A stretch of 64,000 nt of DNA from Adiantum capillus-veneris (lineage: Eukaryota; Streptophyta; Polypodiopsida; Polypodiales; Pteridaceae): NCBI GenBank assembly GCA_014529385.2, contig CM043942.1, forward strand, positions 23,880,991-23,944,990. The letters run 5' to 3'. The position numbers and the translations under genes were made by a program. Positions 1 through 11,996 of this stretch are shown one piece after another (within the stretch, counting starts at the first letter, position 1; each line of letters opens with the position of its first letter). The notes below the pieces were generated by a model that worked only from the letters and a program-made list of their open reading frames with translations, was not told the origin of the DNA and ran no database searches.

Positions 1-436
1 CGGGCTGGGGGGAAAAGGGTTTTTGGAGGGCACTGAAGTCAAGCTTTGGACGTTCGGAAAATAAAGGAAATAATAAAGAGGTTCATGGAATCGACTTCGC
101 TTGAGGATGGCAGCACACAGCTGACAGCTGGACGTGAGCGACGGTGAGGCCCGGGCTTGCAATTCTCTTTTAATTATTGGGATTGATTCACATGGGAGGG
201 TGACGCAGGGAGCTTTAGGACAAACTGATGTAGGATCACAAGCTCCAGAAACCCCTTTACCTCTTAAAGCGAAAGGGTGGTGCCGTCACCGCCGTGGTGG
301 TGGTTCTGGAACTCTCTCCCTCTCCCTCTCCCTCTCCCCCTCTCTCTCGTACTGCGCCTGCTCAATCCCAAACCTCAGACAGACATATCTGCAGTCTTTC
401 CTTCTCTGCATTCCCCATAATCGTACTTCTCTCTCT

Positions 437-467
<31 letters not shown>

Positions 468-610
468 TGCGTTTAACCTCTTCTTAAACCACCCCACCAA
501 ATCTCATTAGCCGCCACCATAGTACACTGTACTTTACTTCTCCTGAGGATCAGCTTCAGCAAATCAGTGTGATTTAGTGTACGTATATTAAGCTGTTTAA
601 TTAGGGCTCC
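1..610 (+). other. 5' flank and probable leader of the pectinesterase gene
   Basis: No coding signal is visible. The stretch has a CT-rich tract at about 305-350 and a CA microsatellite at about 442-468. Pyrimidine-rich tracts just upstream of plant start codons are common in promoters and 5' leaders, so this is the likely regulatory region of the gene starting at 611. I could not place a convincing TATA box or transcription start. Short frames here are composed of the repeat tracts and are not believable proteins. Confidence 0.45.
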
Positions 611-2929
611 ATGGGAAGCTCCACTTTGCTGGCGCGGTTCTATTCACTCACATTGCTCATCGTTTTGGGGACCGTAATCAAGTGCACACAAAGTGTCCAC
701 TTGTACACTAGCGCCAGGAGCAACAGGCACATTGCGTCGAATGAAAGCGGCTATGTATTGGCTGAGGCCATGGCAAGCAAGCAAGAGGTGAGGGAGTATA
801 TAGAGTGGGTGGAGCGGGTGAGGGCAAGGTACGAGCGGGATTACGCGGGCGCAGAGGGCGGCTTCCGCGTGCCCCTCAGCGACGGAGGCAGCGACGATGT
901 GGATGTGCAGGCAAAGGATAAGGTGTACAGCACACTGAAGATGAGAGTGGAGAAGGTGATCACAGTGAATAAGGTTGCGGGGTTGGCCAATTTTGAGAGC
1001 GTGCAAGCAGCCATCGATTCGGTTCCGAAAAACAATGTGCAACGTACAATTATCCAAATTGCAGCAGGAGTGTACAGGTAAATAATCCCATAATCGCTTC
1101 TTGTGACTGGCTTGCGTAATGCAGAACCATTGCAGGTGCAGGTGCAGGTGTAAATGAACGAGCACGTGTGCTGCATGCCGGCCATTGAAATTATAGGCTA
1201 TGGCGCCCTCTCTCTAGGTATCTGTAGCATTTTGACTACGTCATTGTGCAACGTACGTTCATCCGTTAGCTTCTATATTGCGGAATCTGATGCCCATCAC
1301 CAACCCCCTTGTTTTTTCAAGGCCAACACTCAAGTCTCATAGTCATAGTCATATAGTCAGCAAAAGCAGGGTGTCTCTGCCCGCCACTAGGTTAGCCTAC
1401 AATGCTACCCTCTTTCTTCACAAGCCCTTACTAAGCTCTTGGAAGCCATTGGATGAAGCTGCTTGTTTTGAGTTTCTGGATCATTTGTTTAAGCTTTGTT
1501 GAATACAGGGTACCATGGCCACATGTCAAAGTCATTGTTTTCCCCATTTGTTTTTTTTCTTTTGGGGTGCCAATCTTTTTTTCCTTTTTTTTTTTTGGGA
1601 GAGAGAGAGAGAGAGAGTCTATGTCTTTGGAATTTTACTAGGGAGAAGGTCAAGATACCCAAGACAAAGGGATACATAACGTTGGTAGGGGCAGGCATGA
1701 ATGCAACCACCATCACATGGAACGACACCGCCAAGTCTAGCAAGACCACTTTCAAGAGCGCCACCTTCGCAGTCATGGCCCCTGGTTTTGTTGCTAGAAA
1801 CCTTGCCTTTGAGGTATGTACTACATCTCTTACTCCATCATGCATATATATGTACATATACATATACCTAAGTTATGTGTTTGTGTGCATGTGTGGCGGT
1901 ATATAACACTCTGACAGTGACACCTCGTTTTGTTTTCTACATATTTTCACATGTATGAATGTGTATGTACATTGAGAAGTCATGCACATACACACATGTA
2001 TACATAACATACATTCGTGTATGAATATTGTGAATGGATATATATGTAGATATATGTAGGTGTGCACATGTACTACACATATGGTACATTAACTTTTACA
2101 CTTACATAAATAGTACACACAAATACATGTTTAAGAATGATGAGTTGTCGCACACTGTGACAACTTCAGAGAACTTCTTGAGCATATATACATTTTAGAT
2201 TCATAGACGGCTTTGTGGCACAAAGATCAATCAAAAGCCTAAAAATTAAAATTTCACTTTTTTTTTTAAATGGCATTTTTAACGTAAAATTGCATATCTT
2301 CACTTATTTTGGATGGTTGTCAAATGTTCTAAGTTTTCCTCCCAAAAATATAGAAGGTTTATAGACCCATCACATACATGTTCATGTATTTTTGAGAGAA
2401 GTTTGAGCTTGCTTAAAAATCCTTTGACCTATTTTTTTTGGAGGGAATAGTAAAATTTTGTGCGTTTGGACTAATTAGCCTTAAAGATGGTTACAGATTG
2501 AAAACTTTTACATCATTAGATTTGGTCCAATTTTTATTCAACTCGTACTATGTGTAGGGCGTGTTTACTTGAAGCGGTTTTTCATTTTGACCTTCCCACA
2601 AATTCAAGTGATTTTTTAACAAAATTCTCCAAAAGCTACTAAAATGGGTCTCTAAAAAGACTAGCGTTAAGGGAAGTGGCTCAAGTAAAGCTCACTTGTT
2701 TATTGCATTGATTACAGAATACAGCACCAGCCCCACCTCCAGGGGCAGTGGGGGCACAAGCAGTAGCATTCCAAATTTCTGGAGATCGATCAGCCTTATA
2801 CTCATGTGCATTTCTAGGTGCGCAAGACACATTGTATGACCACAAGGGCCGCCACTTCTTTAAGGATTGTTGGATTCAAGGCTCCATTGACTTCATCTTT
2901 GGGGATGGTCTATCTCTTTACGATGTAAG

Positions 2930-2972
<43 letters not shown>

Positions 2973-3429
2973 CCCACATAGGTTCAATCATGATTTGAAT
3001 CTTGCATGACTAGGGTTGCGTGTTGTATGCCATCGACACTCCTTCAGGATCTCTGACAGCTCAAAAGAGAAAGACGGCATCAGAGGACACTGGTTTTTCC
3101 TTCTTAAATTGCAGCATCACAGGCAGGGGAGTGGTATTTCTAGGAAGAGCATGGGGAGCCTATTCTCGGGTTGTCTTTTTACACTCGCACATTGACACGA
3201 CCATCATGCCTGGAGGTTGGAATGATTGGGGCATCCCTTCTCGACAAAAGTATGTCACCTTTCATTAAAAACTTACATGCATAGTGTCTACTTCCTTTGC
3301 CTGTCTTGGAGGTTATGATTCTTTCTCTTCCTCTATTAAATGTCAAAGTACAACACATATGTGAAGGAGCCCGTCAACATATTCAGGTAGCATGGCCTTT
3401 ACTCTTGGATACAGAAGAGGATAGAAAGG

Positions 3430-3481
<52 letters not shown>

Positions 3482-3539
3482 CAGAGAGAGAGAGAGAGGA
3501 ACTACATGAATATGGTGAGTAAAAACCGATACTAGATAT

Positions 3540-3584
<45 letters not shown>

Positions 3585-3611
3585 ATATACATGTGTTCAT
3601 TCATTCATTAA

Positions 3612-3646
<35 letters not shown>

Positions 3647-3683
3647 CTACATCAACATGGTGAGCAAAAACCGATACTAGATA

Positions 3684-3725
<42 letters not shown>

Positions 3726-3785
3726 ATATACATGTATTCATTCATTCATTAATTTTAATTATTGAATGAACACATGTATATGTAC

Positions 3786-3837
<52 letters not shown>

Positions 3838-3964
3838 ATATGTACATATACATGTGTTCATTCATTCATTAATTTTAATGAATGAATGAACACATGTATA
3901 TGTACATATGTACACACACACACATGATATCTAGTATCGGTTTTTACTCACCATGTTGATGTAG

Positions 3965-4044
<80 letters not shown>

Positions 4045-5283
4045 GCGCGCGCGCGATTGTTTGTAGGAAAAGAAAGGGAGGTGGTTTGTCACACACCAAT
4101 GATAATAAAGCATGTTCAATTGTTGGGGGCTTAATGGAACACTTGCAAAAACTAAAGCTCAACCAAGGTGCACAAAAAGCATCCAGTGTCCACCCCCTAT
4201 GTAAAAGCTTTGTAAGTGGAATGTTAAAAGCATGTAAGTGGGAATGGGGAATGGGAAAGTTTAAACCTCCATATCCACATCAAACTTTTGTCTACTTCAG
4301 GATGGGTGCACTTGACCTAGTCTATTGTTTTCCAATTTTGATTTGAGTTGTGGCAAGATAACCAAAAAAGTTACTAGGAAGGAAACCTTCTAGCCAAGGG
4401 CATTACTTATTTCCACATATTGTTCAAGAGACAACGCATACTATTGGCTTTCAATGTAATGTACTGTCGGAGAAACCTAGCTATTCTTTAGTTTTCACAG
4501 TATAATGTCAATTCCTCACCAAAGCCCTTTTCTATAGAGATTCTAGCCTAAGTCACTTTCAAATAATGTAGCAAAGGGAATATAGCTTTTGATTTTAGAG
4601 TCTTAAGTTGTATTCAAAATATGGTGTGTGTGTGTGTGTGTGTGTGTGTTTTTTTCAAAACCCACAATAGTGAGTAGAGTAAATTAGCAAAGATATTTTT
4701 AAAATATGGTTTTAAAGCAAAGATGTTGAGCTCGATTGGAAAGGTCCCGAGCACAAATCTTTTTCCAATTAATGGTGGCCAGAGAGCAAGACAAATCAAA
4801 GATTCATCCTTGATAGTTTAAGAAGTCTACATTGAATTCACTGTATAACTAGTTTGAATTATATGTATAGTAAAAGATTTCATGTATTGAGTTCAATGTT
4901 TTGAGTAGATTTGATAGATCGGAACCAAGCTTGCAGGGAAAGAAGTGGGGTAGTTAGGGAACATTGATTATGTTTTAGTCAATAGCACTATTGATTTAAC
5001 AATCCGAGGAGGAACACACACACACATGCGCGCGCGAGAAAGTGTGTGTGTTTTTTTTCTAGCGATATCTCATGATAGATGTTTCATTTGCTAAGGGTGG
5101 TGGTGTTCTACTATAATTGTCATGGGCAGGACCTCATTCTATGGAGAGTACAAGTGTTGGGGGCGAGGTGCAGACGCGCATAATAGGGTGGCATGGGCTC
5201 ATCAACTCACAGATTCACAAGCTACCCCCTTCATGTCCACCTCTTTCATTGATGGTCAATCTTGGCTAGCTTCCATCTCCTAA
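611..5283 (+). CDS. pectin methylesterase (pectinesterase), five exons
   Basis: Exons are 611-1077, 1642-1813, 2718-2924, 3014-3249 and 5130-5283; every intron has GT..AG ends and the joined frame is 412 codons including TAA. The product demethylesterifies homogalacturonan in the cell wall (carbohydrate esterase family 8). Residues 1-30 look like a secretory signal (hydrophobic LTLLIVLG core); there is no PMEI-type pro-domain, so it is a group without the inhibitor domain. The family catalytic residues are all present: Q227 in GAQAVA, Q249-D250 in GAQDTLYD, D271 in DFIFG, R327 and W329 in GRAW. The C-terminus is the family's usual YGEY...GRGA..RV.W and FIDG..WL. The start at 611 is chosen because it opens the signal peptide. 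After DFIFG the protein reads DGLSLYD rather than the commonest NA. It is the only intact host gene seen here; intron 4 (1.88 kb) is full of microsatellites. Identification is from family motifs. Confidence 0.95.
3431..4044. repeat. composite inverted microsatellite block in intron 4
   Basis: A 42-bp spacer unit ending in CCGATACTAGATATC occurs at 3499-3540 and 3644-3685 in direct orientation, and inverted at 3926-3967. Each unit has a GA run on its left flank and a GT run on its right; the inverted unit has the complementary CA and TC runs (TC run about 3968-4020, followed by CA to 4044). The block can therefore fold as one long hairpin within the pectinesterase pre-mRNA. This is repeat expansion plus inverted duplication; no protein is encoded. 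Confidence 0.9.
3834..3913. repeat. perfect palindrome, 39-bp arms with 2-bp spacer
   Basis: The arm starts GTACATATGTACATATAC and runs into ATTCATTAA; the right arm is its exact reverse complement, separated by TT. A related but less perfect palindrome lies just upstream at about 3722-3787. It sits at the centre of the inverted microsatellite block in intron 4 and could extrude as a cruciform or fold as an RNA stem. Confidence 0.9.
4622..4650. repeat. GT microsatellite in intron 4
   Basis: A run of GT repeats followed by T-rich sequence. The rest of intron 4 between 4045 and 5129 has no coding signal apart from a small CA/CG tract near 5018-5036 and the acceptor AG at 5128-5129. Confidence 0.8.
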
Positions 5284-5311
5284 TATTTATGTTATAAGCC
5301 CCTCCCACCCC

Positions 5312-5318
<7 letters not shown>

Positions 5319-5382
<64 letters not shown>

Positions 5383-5414
5383 AAACATAATTATATTGTG
5401 CACCATAGCATTAC

Positions 5415-5451
<37 letters not shown>

Positions 5452-5452
5452 T
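5319..5452. repeat. CT/CA compound microsatellites just after the pectinesterase stop
   Basis: Two successive blocks, each a CT run followed by a CA run (about 5319-5382 and 5415-5452). They lie 36 bases past the TAA and so probably fall in the 3' UTR or immediately downstream of it. No clear polyadenylation signal could be assigned. Confidence 0.8.
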
Positions 5453-6606
5453 ATATATCCTATTCTCCCCCTTTCTAATCTTATCACATGCAATGTTTTC
5501 TCCTTTCCCTTTATCTTTTGTAGATTCTTTAGGTATCCAAATATCTTGGTTGTGCTTGGTGGGTGCCACCCATAGAACCCTACACCCATGTATCAACTTT
5601 CATTTCATGCCCTACTTCTTCCTCTTTAAACCTATATTCCTCCACCAAAATAAGCTCCCCTCTCTTTATGGGATTTGAGATTGCAACAAAAGAATATTGT
5701 ATACGTCCCTAACATTCTATTGTGAGAAATCATTCTCATTCAAAGAGAATCACGCCCACCACCAAAGTGGTGCATGTACTTTCTTCACGGCCACCATAAC
5801 TCAATTAAATATTCTCTTCTTGGCCTAGAGTTGCAGTGTTCGGGAAAAATCATTTTCACAAACATACAAAAATCCCTCCATGACAAATCTGAAACGGTAA
5901 TTTTACATTACTAGCCAGTGTTTTTGCAAAATTACACTATGTTCATGTATTTTAATCGGAATTTTCTCCTTCTTGCACTCCCCTCAACCGGCTACTTTGA
6001 TTTTGCAACCGGCTCAAGGCTAAGTTGAGCCACACTTTTTTCGAACACTGTAGAGCTCTAATGCTTTGTAATCTACTCAACTTTGCCATAGTCAAACAAT
6101 GACAATGCACATAGGCATCCATCTAATATCGTACCCACCTATACTTCGCTTGTATTTACTTTTCATGTATTTGTTGGGAATATTCCCTCCCCAACCCACA
6201 CATTCGCTAAAAAATAGATATGTCCTACCTTGCATCGCATCGTCGGGGCTATATCATCAAACACTACCCTGCCATTGCTACTCACTCAAGAAATCCCAAC
6301 CATTGCTCTCCCATGATAACACAGCGCTTGTGATCACACCTTCTCTCCTACCTGCATACTCTACCCCACCTTCCACACGTCTCGCACTATTCAAGCGCTT
6401 TACCAATTGAGAAGGTGTGATCTCAATTGGTAAAGTTCTTGAATAGTGCTTCAAGGTTGGGGGCTCGAGCATCACTAAGACTATAATTGAGATCAATATA
6501 AAGCTAAAGAGAAAGGGTGGTGTGCATGTGTGTGTCTTGTTACTGACGGTTTGTATATCAAAACATGTGTTCTCAAAGAAATTAATTTGTGTGTGTGTGA
6601 ATTCAA

Positions 6607-6639
<33 letters not shown>

Positions 6640-8392
6640 ACGCACACACACATGTGCGTGTATGTCCTATTTGTTGGTGTACATCGGTTTTTAAGAGGTT
6701 AACCACGATTTTTGTATCTATATAAATACAAAACAAGGTGTAGGTCCATTTTTGCAATCTAAAAGAATATGCAACAAGGTGAAAGTTCACTATGGCCTAC
6801 ATATAATGCTCTTGAGAGAAATTTAATAATAAGAGTATTCTTTACGAGAGGAAAAATGAAAGTGACATTAGCCAAAAAAAAATGTGGCAATAGAGTATTG
6901 CAATTTATGGAAACAAGTGTAACAATGACTTATTTAGATTACAATATATTCCAAAGTATAAAAAATAATGAATAAACCAATATTCAATGACCCTCTTTAA
7001 AGAGAAAGGTACACAAGTGTCAACACCTCACATAAAGACTTTAAAAAAATATTTTTAAAAAAAGTTTTTTGCCCTGTGGCTTCTTCTTTCTGTCTTTTTC
7101 TTTCCTCTTAAGGCATGTTTTAGCATGTCCCAAAAAAGTCATTTATGGCTTTCTAAAACAAGGCTAAATGATGTTGGGAATTAAACATATATTTGACATG
7201 AAGTATAAATTGATTGATTTTCTATCTAAGTATGTAAAATCATTTTATTTAAGAGAAATTTTTAACATTTTAGTTTACAAAAGATTCCTTTTATTTGAGA
7301 GTCTAATATGAGTCCATGTCATGTTTTGAAGAATAGGTCTCCTATGCTAAGGCCTTTAAAAAATAGTATATTCATTAAATAGGGTTTCTACATATTCTTA
7401 GAAGTTCCACCTATAATAGGAAATGGCTTTGTAGTTGTATAAAGTTACATGTGTTCTTTCATGCATTTGCATGCTTGAAATAGAAACTTTTACTTCTGTA
7501 GTTTTGAGTTGCATCATCTTTTCTATAAATAAAACGGGAGGGATTCCGGAAGCCCCTTCCCCCCCTGTGTCATCCTCCGCAACATCCGATTAGTGGACTA
7601 CCTGACGATGATGATATTTATTGATATTTGTGTGAAGTACAAGTAGGAGATTTTGATACATTGCACAATTGCACACATTGAAAATTCTCATTTTTCACGT
7701 GAGACATGTTAGATTATTACAATGATCTTAATCTCATTAATTTTGTCAATTTCAATAAATCATACCAGATACTTTTTTTAAAACCCAATTGGAGAATCTA
7801 TTATCTTATTTTCATGCTTGTTTAGTCACACAAGTTAATGTTTTGATAAGGGGTTTTGAGAAAATGGGAGAGAAGTTTTTAAGTAGCGATGGCATAGCAG
7901 TACTAAGTATTGTGCATCCTATGGAAGGGATGGTGTATGTATACGTGTTTGATCAACACTGTGAAGTAGGTCCCTTTGTTGTGATGTATCTGCGGTCGCA
8001 ATTCCTAGCATGCAATTTTTGACACGTCGCAGATCTCGTTTGCTATTGTGGTGGGTATCCTATTGCCCTCATCGGGTGCATAGTGTGAGAGAGGTCTTTC
8101 TTGAGAGGGCATCATGAGCCCTACAATCCACCTTGGGCTCCCCCCTTGCGCCGCATGTCCTTGGCTTTCCTCAGTGCACTTATTATCTTATAATAAGTAA
8201 TTCTTCTTAAGGTCTCCCCTTTGCGCGATTAGTTGGGACTCTCCATGTGCTTTCTATCTACTTAGTAAGTGTTGCTTTTTCTTTTGGGTTAGATTTTTTA
8301 GGGTTACATTCGCGGTCACAAGCTTACTTTCCTTTTTTGGTGACTAGTGACCGGGTCACGCCAGAACTCCCTGGCCTGTTTTGCAAATTGCG
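5453..8392. other. intergenic, no gene recognised
   Basis: AT-rich sequence with short frames only. It holds the tRNA-like inverted pair listed separately (6381-6500) and a GT/CA tract at 6605-6655. 8030-8392 leads directly into the LINE remnant and may be its 5' untranslated part. I see no host exon with codon structure in this interval. Confidence 0.4.
6381..6500 (+). mobile_element. tRNA-related SINE-like sequences, head to head
   Basis: The stretch from about 6411 begins TCTCAATTGGTAAAG, which resembles a tRNA A box (pol III promoter), and some 40 bases on it has GGGGGCTCGAGCATC, a plausible degenerate B box. Immediately upstream, 6381-6410 holds the inverse of the A-box half (CTTTACCAATTGAG), making an inverted repeat of about 30 bp with a short spacer. 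The 3' side runs to a GT microsatellite near 6605. This suggests a tRNA-derived SINE or tRNA pseudogene pair. No tRNA cloverleaf that I would call functional is present. Confidence 0.4.
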
Positions 8393-9330
8393 ATGGAGAA
8401 GGGATCCAAATCAACGTACCCGCCGTCCGGCCAAAGTGGAGAAGGTGTTGAAGCTGACAAGGCAAAATAGGGTGGTAAGACCGCCAATGGATGCGGTAAA
8501 AATAACTTAGCTGGGATGAATAAAGACAAATTAAGAGGTCGTAAAGTATCGGTAGAGAAGGAACTGGCAAAGATTCTGAGTGCACTCTCCTTAAACAAAA
8601 GATAGCTTGAGGAAATGGAGGCACTGAACCATGATGCATCCAAAGGGGACAGGGTCAATCAAGCTCTCAAAAAAAAGTTCCCGCAAAGCGTGGGAGTTGA
8701 GGATGTGCTCACCGTCGCTATCCCACCTTCTTTGATCAAGAGACAACTCGTCAAGCTTGCCAACTCCGCATTGGTCTATAATTTTATGGGCAAGGTTCCT
8801 ACCAAAACTGAACTAACTAATTGGCTTTATAGCTCTAGTGTTTTGAATCATAGTGGATCAGTGGCTAACATCCAGTACCTTGTGAAAGGCTTCTTCTTGG
8901 TTCAATTTAGCAATAAGGTTGTCCTAAGTTCTAGCCAAAATCCCATTGCTTTTCAACCAATCGTCGATGTGCGTGCTCCCTTGGGATCCCCCATTTGAAT
9001 CCTCTGATGTTTTCCAAGATATGTGTCTAGTGTGGCTGGAATTTGTTAATCTCTCACTGTGACTAAGAAGTAGCTTGAAAGACCTGGCAGCGGCACTAGG
9101 CATCCCACTGTTTGCACCATCAAGTAGATCAGCAGGTACCGCCGCCAATAAGGTGAGTATTTTGTGGGATCTCAAAAAGCCCCAATCCAAGAATTTAGAA
9201 GTAAATGTGGGGGTCAAACTCAAGGTCATTCTGCTGAACTTGGGCACCTTCTTTGGTGCTTACTCTAAGTGCAAAAAATTTGGGCACTTTGCCAGGTCGT
9301 GCCAGTTGCCTTGCCCACAACTTCAGGCCT
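8393..9330 (+). pseudogene. LINE ORF1 remnant (DUF4283-like plus zinc knuckle)
   Basis: An ATG at 8393 opens a frame with in-frame TAG codons near 8468 and 8603 and then an uninterrupted stretch 8615-8998. That stretch resembles the DUF4283 domain of plant LINE ORF1 proteins (GKVPTKTELTNWL followed by KGFFLVQF). A frame shift follows, and 9075-9332 carries the ISLOWLY diverged linker and a knuckle of the form C-x2-(K)-x4-H-x4-C (SKCKKFGHFARSC). The product would have been an RNA-binding nucleocapsid-like protein. It cannot be expressed as one protein now. Confidence 0.65.
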
Positions 9331-9889
9331 AGTAGTTGGTGACAAATCCATGCTTGCAATGCTCCAGATGGATATGGAAACAACTACTCCTCCATAGAAT
9401 TGTAATAAAAATACTACAGAGGATGGGCAGCCTATTGCAAACAAGGAAACCCTTGAGAATTTAGAGAAGCCCATCAAAGCCCATAATTTCCATGGAAAGG
9501 TCACCCCTAGATACTGCTTCACGTCCTCCACCCAATAGAAAACGACATCCCCAATGGTTTAGAAGATTGTTATGTCACCCACATTTAGAAAGAAGGACGA
9601 AGGATGGCAACAAATCTCCAACATCTCATGCAAGTGGTTCAAATCCCAAGGATGGGTGACTGGGCTAATGAAAGAAGCCCCGCCAGATACTTCCAAAACA
9701 CCCTTCCTCTATGATAATATCTTTGAGGTGCTTCGGGATGCCAACCTAGAAAACCTCATGGTAACCCGAAGGGAATGGGAAGGACCAATGGAGGAGGACA
9801 CCAAGAAATAGGGCACAAAAGAAGATTTCCTAGAGGTGGAGGAGTTTGTAACCCTTTCTCAGTAATGGAAGAGTTGGTTCTCCAATCAT

Positions 9890-10570
9890 AGAACATGAAG
9901 GGGCTTAAGACCTAGAAGAAGAGCTCCCTCTTTTGAGAGTACGTTAGAAAAGGCAAAGAAATCAATTGTTGGGCTAACCAGGAGCATCACCTCAATGCTG
10001 CAAGTAAAAGAAATCAAGCAGTGGGAAAGAAGCTTGCCTTCTATGGAGAAGATGTTTATGGGTATAGTGGAGTCCTCTCGGTTGTGGACATGGACCTAGA
10101 GCCCAAGATGGTGCTCAATCATCCTTTTGGGAGAGCTTTGGGAGTAAAGATCAAGTGGGCAGACCAACATATCACCATCATCAACATTTGTGGACCCTGA
10201 TTGATGAAGGAAAGAGAAAATCTATGGGAGAACCTGAAAGGTGTCCATGTGGAAGGGGAATGGCTCTTAGTGGGAGACTTCAATATGGTGGAGAAGAGAA
10301 AGAATAGAATAGACTCATTGAACATGTTAGCGGGATCAAAAAGATCTAACTGGCTAAGCATGTGTGAGAAGTGGGCTTTAATGGACTTGTGGGAAGTGAT
10401 CCCTTGTATAGCATGCCAAGATTCATGTACACTAGTCTCCAATATGCCAACACAACATCTCGGCTTCATAGATGCTATTGTTCTCATCAAGCCGACTGGT
10501 TGCCACCATTTCTTGAAATGAAGATGGTGACTTCACACTACTTGTTGAATCACTTGCCGTTAAGCATGAA
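9890..10570 (+). pseudogene. LINE endonuclease (EEP/APE-like) remnant
   Basis: Readable segments in shifting frames include a YSGVL-type strand (about 10055), then HITIINICGP followed by a stop at 10198, then 10201-10521 with EWLLVGDFNMV. The GDFN motif is the classic metal and phosphate-binding signature of LINE endonucleases. The 5' catalytic segment is hardly recognisable. The domain would nick target DNA to prime reverse transcription; here it is inactive because of stops. Confidence 0.7.
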
Positions 10571-11371
10571 TTTTTGAAAAACCAAAGGAGAAGGTCACTG
10601 CTTCCAAGGGTTGAAGAAGCTATTGATGAAAAGGGTTCATCTTTTCAAAGACCCTCTCTTCAAAATCTTGGCCTTGAAAGCTATGAGCAAGCTTCATAAA
10701 GATTTGGATTTGGCAAGCCCTAGGGCTTGGGATATCTTTGCCAAGAATATTTCAAAAAGCAATCAAGATTGCAGACACTAGAAGGAAGAAACACCGCAAG
10801 GAGCACTTGAAGCAGCTCGTTGACGAAGTAGAGCTATTAACCACCAAAAAATAAGACGGTTCAGCTTTTGAAGCTGATCATAAAAGGTGTCTTGAAGCAA
10901 AGTGTAACTTGACCAAAAAACAACTAGAGGAGGTGAGAAAGGCATGAATATTATGTAGAGAAACCTTTCTCCAGACAAAGGAGGATAATCAATTTCACTT
11001 CTTTAGGGTCCTCAAAGTCAAGAGAAATTGGGTGTCTATTTGTATGCGATGTGGTATCTACTCATTTGTGAAGGAATTTGTAGACTTGCTATGGGTTTGT
11101 ATAGGCCTTAGCCTCTCTTCAAAAGCATGCCTAATCACTTCTGGAGTTATCACTCTTTCTACATCCCTAGGAAGGATTGTCGTATTCACATCCGTACTTG
11201 TTGTCGACATACTTTATGTTACTCCCTTTGCTTGAGTCGTAAGCATACAAGTATAGAATCTTTTTATGCTTAGCTCTAATGCATAAGGTGTCAGGCATCT
11301 GAAATATGATTTGGCCCTATCATTCATATACTCATAGATTCATATGTCTCCTTGGCTTCTTGAAACTTTCA

Positions 11372-11996
11372 CTACCTTCTTGTCAAACACCCTAATGGAA
11401 TTAGGGAGATCCACTCGAGAATGGAATTAGGGAGATCCACTCGAGACGGCATGTCTGCCATCTCCAAAATCATATTCCCTTTTTCAACGTTGTCTCCATA
11501 TTTATTATATGAGAATGAGGTAATGAACTCCCTCGTTATCTCAGAACCTATCTCCATCATCATACGCTTGAACTATTTCCGCTCCGATGGTCGGCTTTTC
11601 TTTGATACATACACTTTTACGTCCTCTTGCATCAAAGTATACCAAGGCTCAATGGGCATTTGATCCTTCTAAAAAGATTTTCGTATACCTTGGTGTCTAA
11701 TACATACTCATGGAAGTGCTGCCTTCTTCAACTTGGGTTGATTAATGAGCTACAGTGTTTGGATCAGCCATAAAGTAAAGAGATTGGTCTAAAGAGGTGT
11801 CAATCTCACTAACCTCTTCTATGATTGGAGCTAGGGGATCTAAACCTACTTGATTCACGCTCTCTTTTGTTGACACTAGGTTGGCTTGGTTTACACCTGC
11901 TCTATGTTCTATCTGAAGATACTTGCTTGATCTTAAATACATCAATTTATCTCTATTTCGAAAATCAATCCAAACCTTATACCTTACAAGTTCCAT
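11372..11996 (-). pseudogene. unrecognised minus-strand coding remnant
   Basis: On the minus strand 11663 to 11372 reads as one frame with a single internal TAG. It has coding-like composition (MMMEIGSEITREF, then YNKYGDNVEKGN, then ILEMADMPSRVDLPNSI). A second minus frame, 11996-11742, lies upstream in a different phase (HRAGVNQANLVSTKESVNQVG). A frame shift probably separates the two. I do not recognise the family; transposon origin is likely from context. A 26-bp tandem duplication at 11394-11445 lies inside it. Confidence 0.35.

Larger units (their letters stand above)
8393..11030 (+). mobile_element. degenerate LINE (non-LTR retrotransposon), 5' part
   Basis: In order there is an ORF1-like segment with a zinc knuckle, then an endonuclease-like segment with the GDFN motif, then a stretch resembling the linker before the RT of plant L1-type LINEs, ending near QFHFFRVLKVKR. 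Frames are interrupted by stops and shifts throughout. No RT fingers or palm follow after 11030, so it is truncated at the 3' side or replaced by other repeats. L1-type order (ORF1 knuckle, APE endonuclease, RT) is established for plants; assignment here is by motif. Confidence 0.75.

Noticed and set aside
1154-1502. Short + strand frames between pectinesterase exons 1 and 2
   Set aside because: They lie in intron 1, whose GT and AG ends restore the pectinesterase frame exactly.
3431-4044. CRISPR-like spaced repeats
   Set aside because: The repeated spacers are flanked by dinucleotide runs, one copy is inverted, and the place is an intron of a plant gene.
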